The position numbers and the translations under genes are program-made. This document shows positions 57,708-64,000 of a DNA stretch of 64,000 nucleotides, in pieces. Every line of letters begins with the position of its first letter. Position 1 is the first letter of the stretch. The notes below the pieces were generated by a model that was not told where the DNA came from, did not search any database, and worked only from the letters and a program-made list of their open reading frames with translations. Origin of the DNA: Bacillus sp. DTU_2020_1000418_1_SI_GHA_SEK_038 (GTDB lineage Bacteria; Bacillota; Bacilli; Bacillales; Cytobacillaceae); assembly GCF_032341175.1 (NCBI RefSeq), contig NZ_CP135435.1, positions 2,046,001 to 2,110,000 of the forward strand, read 5' to 3'.

Positions 57708-60416
57708 ATGGTGAAAAATGATGTATTTAATGCCCGAAAGTCATTTGAATTAAACGGGAAGCGTTATCACTATTATCATTTAGGCGCTTTGGAAAAATCT
57801 GGTGTCGGCAATGTAGCAAATCTGCCGTACTCTATTAAAGTATTATTAGAATCTGTTCTTCGTCAATATGACGGGCGTGTTATTACGCAAGAACATGTAG
57901 AAAACTTAGCAAAATGGGGCACAGATGAGGTTAAAGAGGTTGACGTACCATTCAAGCCTTCACGTGTTATTCTGCAAGACTTTACCGGAGTTCCTGCGGT
58001 TGTAGATTTAGCTTCTCTTCGTAAGGCGATGGCAGACATGGGTGGGGACCCAGATAAGATTAACCCGCTGAAGCCGGTTGACCTTGTCATTGACCACTCT
58101 GTACAAGTTGACCAATTCGGTTCTCCTGAAGCATTAGATGCTAACATGAAGCTTGAATTTGAAAGAAATGCCGAGCGTTATCAATTCCTAAGCTGGGCTC
58201 AAAAAGCGTTCGATAACTACCGTGCTGTACCGCCTGCTACAGGTATTGTACACCAAGTAAACCTTGAGTTTCTTGCAAGTGTTGTTCATGCAATTGAAAA
58301 TGAAGATGGAGAATTCGAAGCATTCCCAGACACATTAGTAGGTACAGATTCCCATACAACTATGATCAACGGTATTGGTGTACTTGGCTGGGGTGTTGGA
58401 GGAATTGAAGCGGAAGCAGGAATGCTTGGACAGCCTTCATATTTCCCTGTACCAGAGGTTGTAGGTGTGAAGCTAATTGGAGAACTTCCAGACGGTGCAA
58501 CAGCGACTGACTTAGCATTAAAAGTAACACAAGTTCTTCGTGCTCATGGTGTTGTCGGAAAATTTGTTGAATTCTTTGGTCCTGGAGTAACTGAACTGCC
58601 GCTTGCTGACCGTGCAACAATTGCTAACATGGCACCTGAATATGGCGCAACTTGCGGATTCTTCCCAGTTGACGAGGAATCACTTGAATACATGCGCTTA
58701 ACTGGCCGTTCTGAGGAACAAATTAAATTGGTAGAAACATACTCTAAAGAAAATGGATTATTCTTCGATCCTTCATTAGAGCCAGTTTATACAAATGTTG
58801 TAGAGATTAATCTTTCAGATATCGAAGCAAACCTTTCTGGTCCAAAACGTCCACAGGACTTAATTCCACTTTCAGCAATGAAACAGGAATTTAATAAAGC
58901 ATTAACTGCTCCACAAGGCAACCAAGGCTTTGGTTTAGATGAGAAAGAAATCGATAAGGAAGTAACAGTTAAATTTAATAATGGCGATACAACAGAAATG
59001 AAAACAGGTGCTGTTGCAATTGCTGCCATTACGAGCTGTACAAATACATCTAACCCATATGTATTAGTGGGTGCTGGTTTAGTTGCGAAAAAAGCCGTTG
59101 AACTTGGTATGGAAGTTCCAAAGTTTGTTAAGACTTCTTTAGCACCAGGTTCTAAAGTTGTAACTGGTTACCTTCGAGATTCAGGTCTTCAGCCTTATCT
59201 TGATCAATTAGGCTTTAACATTGTTGGTTATGGCTGTACTACTTGTATCGGAAACTCTGGACCACTTAAAGACGAAATCGAAAAGGCTATCGCTGAAAGC
59301 GATCTTCTAGTAACATCAGTTCTTTCTGGTAACCGTAACTTTGAAGGACGTATTCATCCATTAGTAAAAGCTAACTACTTGGCTTCACCACCATTAGTTG
59401 TTGCTTATGCGTTAGCTGGTACAGTTGATATTGACCTTCAGAAGGATGCTATTGGAAAAGATAAAGATGGAAATGACGTATTCTTTAAAGATATTTGGCC
59501 AACTACTGCTGAGGTTAATGAAGTTGTTAAGCAAACGGTAACACCTGAATTATTCCGTAAAGAATATGAGAACGTATTTGGTGACAATGCTCTTTGGAAT
59601 AAAATCCAAACAAGCAATGAGCCGCTTTATACATTCGATGAAACATCAACATATATTCAAAATCCTCCTTTCTTTGAAGGGTTAAAAGCAGATCCGGATG
59701 AAGTGAAGCCATTAAATAGTCTTCGCGTAGTTGGGAAGTTTGGAGATTCTGTTACGACTGACCATATTTCTCCTGCTGGTGCAATTGGCAAGAATACACC
59801 TGCTGGTAAATATTTATTAGAAAACGGAGTAGAGGTACGTGACTTTAATTCTTATGGTTCTCGCCGTGGTAACCATGAAGTAATGATGCGCGGAACATTT
59901 GCTAATATTCGTATCCGTAACCAAATTGCACCAGGAACAGAAGGCGGTTTCACTACTCACTGGCCAACTGGTGAAGTGATGTCTATTTACGATGCTTGCA
60001 TGAAGTACAAAGAGGAAGGTACTGGTCTTGTTGTTCTAGCAGGTAAAGATTATGGAATGGGCTCTTCACGTGACTGGGCTGCAAAGGGTACAAATTTACT
60101 TGGAATTAAGACAGTTATTGCTGAAAGCTACGAGCGTATCCATCGTTCTAACCTTGTATTGATGGGAGTTCTTCCACTTCAATTCAAAGATGGTGATAGT
60201 GCAGAAACTCTTGGTTTAACAGGAAAAGAAACAATCGATGTTAGAATCGATGAAAATGTAAGACCACGTGATCTTGTAAAGGTAACTGCAACTGATGAAG
60301 AAGGCAACAAGAAAAAATTTGAAGTTCTTGTTCGTTTCGATTCAGAAGTAGAAATCGACTACTACCGTCATGGCGGGATTTTACAAATGGTTTTACGTGA
60401 AAAATTAGCTAATTAA
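57708..60416 (+). CDS. citB: Aconitate hydratase
   Basis: 902 residues of the AcnA/IRP-1 type, converting citrate to isocitrate in the TCA cycle. The 4Fe-4S ligands are in [10 protein letters not shown] and [11 protein letters not shown]; substrate-binding landmarks include [28 protein letters not shown] and [29 protein letters not shown] lies 7-12 bases before the ATG. In B. subtilis the iron-free form also binds mRNA. CcpC-type sites upstream suggest citrate-responsive control. A terminator follows at 60426. Confidence 0.97.
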   Translation: MVKNDVFNARKSFELNGKRYHYYHLGALEKSGVGNVANLPYSIKVLLESVLRQYDGRVITQEHVENLAKWGTDEVKEVDVPFKPSRVILQDFTGVPAVVDLASLRKAMADMGGDPDKINPLKPVDLVIDHSVQVDQFGSPEALDANMKLEFERNAERYQFLSWAQKAFDNYRAVPPATGIVHQVNLEFLASVVHAIENEDGEFEAFPDTLVGTDSHTTMINGIGVLGWGVGGIEAEAGMLGQPSYFPVPEVVGVKLIGELPDGATATDLALKVTQVLRAHGVVGKFVEFFGPGVTELPLADRATIANMAPEYGATCGFFPVDEESLEYMRLTGRSEEQIKLVETYSKENGLFFDPSLEPVYTNVVEINLSDIEANLSGPKRPQDLIPLSAMKQEFNKALTAPQGNQGFGLDEKEIDKEVTVKFNNGDTTEMKTGAVAIAAITSCTNTSNPYVLVGAGLVAKKAVELGMEVPKFVKTSLAPGSKVVTGYLRDSGLQPYLDQLGFNIVGYGCTTCIGNSGPLKDEIEKAIAESDLLVTSVLSGNRNFEGRIHPLVKANYLASPPLVVAYALAGTVDIDLQKDAIGKDKDGNDVFFKDIWPTTAEVNEVVKQTVTPELFRKEYENVFGDNALWNKIQTSNEPLYTFDETSTYIQNPPFFEGLKADPDEVKPLNSLRVVGKFGDSVTTDHISPAGAIGKNTPAGKYLLENGVEVRDFNSYGSRRGNHEVMMRGTFANIRIRNQIAPGTEGGFTTHWPTGEVMSIYDACMKYKEEGTGLVVLAGKDYGMGSSRDWAAKGTNLLGIKTVIAESYERIHRSNLVLMGVLPLQFKDGDSAETLGLTGKETIDVRIDENVRPRDLVKVTATDEEGNKKKFEVLVRFDSEVEIDYYRHGGILQMVLREKLAN

Positions 60417-60425
60417 TCTTTATTT

Positions 60426-60465
60426 AAAAAGAGCGCGTGGGTTTTTGATACCTACGCGCTTTTTC
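60426..60465 (+). terminator. Terminator of citB
   Basis: AAAAAGAGCGCGTGGGT-TTTTGAT-ACCTACGCGCTTTTT. Confidence 0.9.
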
Positions 60466-60542
60466 GTTCAAGCACATATTTTTACAAACACAATGGACTT
60501 TTGTATGTTTATAGCAAGAAACTTTGTTTGGGAGGAAAGTTG

Positions 60543-60959
60543 ATGGGTGCAATGATGTTAGGGCCCTTTATGCTGAAATATGAATGGATTATATTTTTAC
60601 TTGCTAGTTTGACTGCTTATTTATTTATGAAGCTTATGTCAAAAGAGGACCGTTCTTTTCAGGAATTATTTTTAAGTTCATTTTTAAACGCTGTTCTGAT
60701 TGGATTTATAGTTTATAAATTTAGTTCCGTTATTTTCCAGGCGAGGCTCATGATGGAAGAGCCATTATCCATTCTTTATTCAACTGGCGGAACCAAGGGC
60801 AAACTGCTTGGCCTATTAATCGCAGTAATTTATTTATATAAAAAATATCGAAAAGGAAACTGGCCGTTTAAAAGCTGGTTTACGTTGATTGTTTATGGAA
60901 TTGTCACATTTTTCGTTGGTTTTTGGCTGTTCAGAACCTTATTTTTTCTGCTTGTCTAG
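60543..60959 (+). CDS. Membrane protein with four helices, unknown
   Basis: 138 residues from ATG 60543, 4-8 bases after GGGAGGAAAG. Four hydrophobic segments: about 12-30 (WIIFLLASLTAYLFMK), 45-62, 85-100 and 112-137 (FTLIVYGIVTFFVGFWLFRT). It directly precedes a TlpA-like thioredoxin gene (43 bases apart), so the two may be an operon; a role in redox transfer across the membrane is possible, but the protein has no cysteines to support it. Confidence 0.7.
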   Translation: MGAMMLGPFMLKYEWIIFLLASLTAYLFMKLMSKEDRSFQELFLSSFLNAVLIGFIVYKFSSVIFQARLMMEEPLSILYSTGGTKGKLLGLLIAVIYLYKKYRKGNWPFKSWFTLIVYGIVTFFVGFWLFRTLFFLLV

Positions 60960-61002
60960 GTTACAATACGATTAAATAGATAATAAGGGTGTTGAACAGC
61001 AA

Positions 61003-61509
61003 ATGATTAAAAAGATCGTATCAGCTAGTATTATTTTTGGCTTGATGGCAGCAGCAATTGTTCACGCGATGGATAAGGAAGAACCGAAAACGGAGAATCT
61101 TCCAGGGCTAAAGGTTGGATTAAAAGCACCTGATTTTGAATTAAAAAACTTAGAAGGCGAAACTGTAAGGCTTTCTGATTATAAAGGGAAAAAAGTCATT
61201 TTAAACTTCTGGGCAACATGGTGTCCGCCTTGTAAAGCAGAAATGCCTGCTATGCAAAATTTTTACGAAGAAGTCGATGATGAAATAGTCATACTTGCCA
61301 TTAATATTGATCCTGAGTATGACGTTGCTGGGTTCGCTAAGGAAATGGACATTCATTTTCCCATTCTTCTCGATGATAAAGACGAGGTAAATACTGCATA
61401 TAAAATCTTAACCATTCCAACGACTTTCTTTATTAATGAAAAAGGAATCATTACACATAAGCATTTAAGTGCAATGACAATTGAAATGATGCGAGAATAC
61501 ACGAAATGA
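61003..61509 (+). CDS. yneN: Membrane-anchored thioredoxin-like protein YneN
   Basis: 168 residues. An N-terminal membrane anchor (MIKKIVSASIIFGLMAAAIV) is followed by an extracytoplasmic TlpA/ResA-like thioredoxin domain, with active site WATWCPPC (Cys72 and Cys75) and the cis-Pro loop in LTIPTTFFINEKG. The GLKAPDFELKNLEGETVRLS segment is typical of the AhpC-TSA/Redoxin branch. In B. subtilis yneN also follows citB. Likely a thiol-disulfide oxidoreductase outside the membrane. Ribosome binding site weak (AAGGGTG, 12 bases). Confidence 0.9.
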   Translation: MIKKIVSASIIFGLMAAAIVHAMDKEEPKTENLPGLKVGLKAPDFELKNLEGETVRLSDYKGKKVILNFWATWCPPCKAEMPAMQNFYEEVDDEIVILAINIDPEYDVAGFAKEMDIHFPILLDDKDEVNTAYKILTIPTTFFINEKGIITHKHLSAMTIEMMREYTK

Positions 61510-61510
61510 G

Positions 61511-61540
61511 AAAAGCATCAGCATTAGCTGGTGTTTTTTT
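61511..61540 (+). terminator. Terminator of yneN
   Basis: AAAAGCATCAGC-ATTA-GCTGGTGTTTTTTT. Confidence 0.85.
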
Positions 61541-61636
61541 CTGTATAAAAATATAATTTTCGAAAATTTGTAATAATTTAAACGGTTATTGACCATAATA
61601 AAAGTTAATATAGGTTTGAAGGAAGGTGAAATAAAG

Positions 61637-61768
61637 ATGAGAAAACCACGAAAACGCTCATTCGCCGAACTTGTTTCAGAAAATAAGCGACAAATTTTAA
61701 AAGATCAAGCAGCTATGGAAAAAATTGAAGAGAGATTAGAGGAAAAGCGCTTAAATAAAGCAGAATAA
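61637..61768 (+). CDS. fbpB: FbpB-like small basic protein
   Basis: 43 residues: MRKPRKRSFAELVSENKRQI, LKDQAAMEKIEERLEEKRLN, KAE. The SFAELVSENKRQILKDQ-x-x-MEKIEERLEEK pattern matches Fur-regulated basic protein B of B. subtilis, which helps the iron-sparing small RNA FsrA. GGAAGGTGAA precedes the ATG. I could not identify a Fur box with confidence in the short upstream sequence. Confidence 0.8.
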   Translation: MRKPRKRSFAELVSENKRQILKDQAAMEKIEERLEEKRLNKAE

Positions 61769-61830
61769 CATTCTTTACCATAAATGCAGCCCTTCTCAAC
61801 TGGACATACTTTTAAAGAGGAGGGATTTTT

Positions 61831-61974
61831 ATGAGTAATCCAAAAAGGGACGCAAGAAAATTTAACCCTAACCATATTGGAACACAGCCACGCGGATATG
61901 GCGGAAATAATGGAAAAAAAATGCAAAGCAATACTGGCGGAGTCCCCCAAGTAATACAAACTAAAGGTGAATAA
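61831..61974 (+). CDS. sspN: Small acid-soluble spore protein N
   Basis: 47 residues: MSNPKRDARKFNPNHIGTQP, RGYGGNNGKKMQSNTGGVPQ, VIQTKGE. The HIGT-P...NKGKKM...QTKGE pattern matches SspN. AGGAGGGA is 5-6 bases before the ATG. In B. subtilis sspN precedes tlp, as here. Spore core minor protein. Confidence 0.9.
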   Translation: MSNPKRDARKFNPNHIGTQPRGYGGNNGKKMQSNTGGVPQVIQTKGE

Positions 61975-61983
61975 ATTATGGAT

Positions 61984-62012
61984 GGGTGACTAATAACCGG
62001 GTCACCCCTTTT
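61984..62012 (+). terminator. Possible terminator after sspN
   Basis: GGGTGAC-(10 bases)-GTCACCC followed by CTTTT. In B. subtilis sspN and tlp are cotranscribed, so this may act partially. Confidence 0.65.
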
Positions 62013-62107
62013 AATAGAATTAGCCACTCTTTTCCGTTGATAAATTTTCATTCGACTTCACAAACTAATTTTGTATTACCACATCTTCAATAAGGAGGTT
62101 ATTTCTT

Positions 62108-62344
62108 ATGGAATACTCAAATAAACCAAAACCAGATGACCGCAGTGATAACGTTGAAAAGCTTCAGACGATGGTACAGAACACGATTGAAAATATGAAC
62201 GATGCAGAAGAGACGATGCAGTTCTCTAACGAAGAGGATCGTGCAAGGATTGCGGCGAAAAACGAACGTCGTAAGGAAAGCATAGAAGCCATGCGTGAGG
62301 AAATTCAAGATGAAAGCCAAGCACGACAAAATGGTTATAAATAA
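62108..62344 (+). CDS. tlp: Small acid-soluble spore protein Tlp
   Basis: 78 residues: [60 protein letters not shown]. The [12 protein letters not shown]...TI-N-x-x-AEE motif defines the thioredoxin-like protein Tlp of spores (it is not a real thioredoxin). AAGGAGG is 8 bases before the ATG. It closes the citB-yneN-fbpB-sspN-tlp run that is conserved in Bacillus. Confidence 0.95.
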   Translation: MEYSNKPKPDDRSDNVEKLQTMVQNTIENMNDAEETMQFSNEEDRARIAAKNERRKESIEAMREEIQDESQARQNGYK

Positions 62345-62356
62345 ATAAGCTAAGTT

Positions 62357-62393
62357 AGAAGACCTGATTTCAATAATAAGGTCTTCTTTTTTA
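62357..62393 (+). terminator. Terminator of tlp
   Basis: AGAAGACCT-(13 bases)-AGGTCTTCT followed by TTTTTT. Confidence 0.9.
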
Positions 62394-62463
62394 TTCAAAT
62401 TTTTTTCCTTATTATTAAGTATGATATGATAGTTATTGGACTATGAAAAAAGAAGTGATGCAG

Positions 62464-64000
62464 ATGGAAAAACAAAGACAGAACACGTATTTGAACAGTC
62501 AAATAAGGAATTGGGAATTGGAATTTCAGCAAAATGGATTTCTTGAAAATGAAGCTTCATTATTAGCGTATATCAAAACGATCGATCAGAGTGAAAATAG
62601 GGAACTCGTATCAGAATTACTCACGCTCGCCGGTCTTTCTAGACTCGCGAAAACAAAGGAAGATACTCTAGGACTTGTATGGATACAAAAAGCTTACAGC
62701 TTAAATCCAAATAATACTAGAGCTGCTGAAATGATCGAGCAAATGAATTGGAAAAACAGAGAATTATTATTAGATATATTATCGTTTCCGCCGCTTCGCG
62801 AAACAGATAATAAACAAGCGAAATTGCAAGCTATCGAGGAGATTCAAGTAAAATGCAGAATGTTCTTAGATATAGCTGAAGAGGAGAAGGAACAACTTGC
62901 TAAAACTCAAGAAAAACTGACGGATAGCCATTTGATCGAACTGTATTCAAGCATGATGGTACTGTTGGAAAAGGCTGAGGAAGAGATATTAAAGCTTCTT
63001 AAAGCAAGTGAAGATTATATTCAATCAGTTGTCGGGGTCTTTTATCATTCCACATATTATGCTGAAGTGAAAGATACTTTAGACAGGATTGAAGAGATAA
63101 AGAAGAGCTGGCAATTGTATTTTACAGAGGAATCAATGGAAGCTGAAAATGCAGTAAACCCATTAGAAGAATTGGAGAATTTAATCGGACTTGAAAATGT
63201 AAAAGGCCGAGTAAGAGATTTTTACCGATATTTAAAGTATCAGAAGGAAAGAAAGGCGCATGGCTTTCAATTAAAGGATGAATTAAGCCTACATATGATT
63301 CTAACAGGAAACCCTGGTACAGGGAAATCAACTTTAGCCAGGTTATTGGCTAAAATATATTATCAGCTTGGTGCATTATCTAAGGAAGCTGTCGTAGAAG
63401 TAGATCGTTCACAGCTTGTCGGTGCTTTTGTTGGCCAAACAGAGGAAAATGTACGGGCTGCAGTCAAAAAAGCACTTGGAGGGATTTTATTTATCGATGA
63501 GGCCTATAGTTTAAAAAGGGATGGCCAATCTAGCAGTGATTACGGACAAACAGTCATAGATACTCTCGTGTCATTAATGACAGGCCAAGAATATGGCGGG
63601 AAATTTGCTGTTATTATGGCTGGATATCCGGATGAAATGCGCCAGTTCCTTGATGCGAATCCAGGGCTAAGAAGTCGTTTTCCTCAATCAAACCTCATTC
63701 ATCTGCCGGACTATTCAAATGATGAGCTCATTATGATTGCCAATAAACTTGCTTTAGAAAATGACTATGTTCTGACAGTTGAAGCAAAACAGGAGCTTGA
63801 AAAAAGGATTGAATTGGAAAAGGTCGATGATACGTTTGGAAATGCCCGGGCTGTAAAAAACATTGTCTTGGACGCTATTTTTAAAAAAGGTGCTCATATA
63901 GAAGATGGTGAAAGTTCCATATTAGACTTCTCACTTCTTGATAAAACAGATTTTGAAATGACTACACCTGATACACAAATAAATCCAAAAGAACAATTAA
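62464..64000 (+). CDS. SpoVK/CbxX-type AAA ATPase, 3' end outside window
   Basis: An open frame of at least 512 codons runs off the window end. Residues 1-220 are helical, with coiled-coil character (LNSQIRNWELEFQQNGFLEN, EEEKEQLAKTQEKLTDSHLI). From about 225 there is a CbxX/CfqX-type AAA domain: LIGLENVKGRVRDFYRYLKY, Walker A TGNPGTGKST (near 280), Walker B GGILFIDEAYSL (near 340), sensor region VIMAGYPDEM and Arg finger GLRSRFPQ. B. subtilis SpoVK lacks the long N-terminal part. ATGs at 62443 and 62458 are alternatives; GAAGTG fits 62464. Confidence 0.85.
   Translation, partial: MEKQRQNTYLNSQIRNWELEFQQNGFLENEASLLAYIKTIDQSENRELVSELLTLAGLSRLAKTKEDTLGLVWIQKAYSLNPNNTRAAEMIEQMNWKNRELLLDILSFPPLRETDNKQAKLQAIEEIQVKCRMFLDIAEEEKEQLAKTQEKLTDSHLIELYSSMMVLLEKAEEEILKLLKASEDYIQSVVGVFYHSTYYAEVKDTLDRIEEIKKSWQLYFTEESMEAENAVNPLEELENLIGLENVKGRVRDFYRYLKYQKERKAHGFQLKDELSLHMILTGNPGTGKSTLARLLAKIYYQLGALSKEAVVEVDRSQLVGAFVGQTEENVRAAVKKALGGILFIDEAYSLKRDGQSSSDYGQTVIDTLVSLMTGQEYGGKFAVIMAGYPDEMRQFLDANPGLRSRFPQSNLIHLPDYSNDELIMIANKLALENDYVLTVEAKQELEKRIELEKVDDTFGNARAVKNIVLDAIFKKGAHIEDGESSILDFSLLDKTDFEMTTPDTQINPKEQL

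Noticed and set aside
61705..62398. Minus-strand frames over fbpB, sspN and tlp
   Set aside because: The plus-strand genes are recognisable families with good ribosome binding sites; the minus frames have none.

Overview
This window is chromosome from a spore-forming, low-GC member of the Bacillaceae. The 16S rRNA is Bacillus-type. A complete gerA-gerB-gerC germinant-receptor operon is present, as are small acid-soluble spore proteins next to aconitase (sspP, sspO, citB, tlp-like layout as in Bacillus subtilis), a PerR-type katA promoter and T-box/glycine riboswitch sequence. I would guess a Neobacillus/Mesobacillus/Cytobacillus-like species, but the genus is not proven here.

Layout. 1-9.4 kb is a gene graveyard with a few live genes: remnants of a phage replication protein, an acetyltransferase with its core deleted, an RpoA-CTD-like gene with a nonsense codon, and a complete-looking T-box leader in front of a dead argS. 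Between them lie a VOC protein, a HAD phosphatase, an acidic secreted DUF5667 protein, a lipoprotein and a YciI-like protein. 9.8-15.2 kb is one complete rRNA operon (two strong promoters, 16S-23S-5S, no tRNAs, both processing stems visible). A tyrosine recombinase follows directly and is driven by an rRNA-like promoter. 16-31.8 kb is mostly accessory: more decayed genes, the first copy of an IS110-family element, an XRE/membrane-protein pair with two visible operators, two decayed related integrases, and the ger operon. 31.9-35 kb is one very large signalling gene joining c-di-GMP domains to a sporulation-type histidine kinase. 35.4-42 kb has IS110 debris, an ABC exporter, the second identical IS110 copy and an AraC regulator. 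From 42 kb on the sequence is ordinary core genome: peptidases, DegV, ABC-F, catalase, threonine-to-glycine catabolism (kbl-tdh), arylamine N-acetyltransferase, a selenium locus, aconitase with spore genes, and a partial AAA ATPase.

Most interesting points. (1) A selenium locus at 53.5-56.5 kb: selD, a SelW/Rdx-like CxxU protein and selA. The first two contain in-frame UGA codons, so conventional gene calling truncates selD and misses the small selenoprotein altogether. (2) Two identical 1782-bp IS110-family copies, each inserted exactly in a Shine-Dalgarno sequence, with an SD sequence rebuilt next to the downstream gene. The 377-nt non-coding tail of the element contains the same AAAGGAG string and could be its guide RNA. 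(3) A T-box leader whose gene is dead, and the 3' half of a glycine riboswitch stranded behind the glycine-producing kbl-tdh pair. (4) A PAS-GGDEF-EAL-PAS-PAS-HisKA-HATPase fusion with altered catalytic motifs in both c-di-GMP domains.
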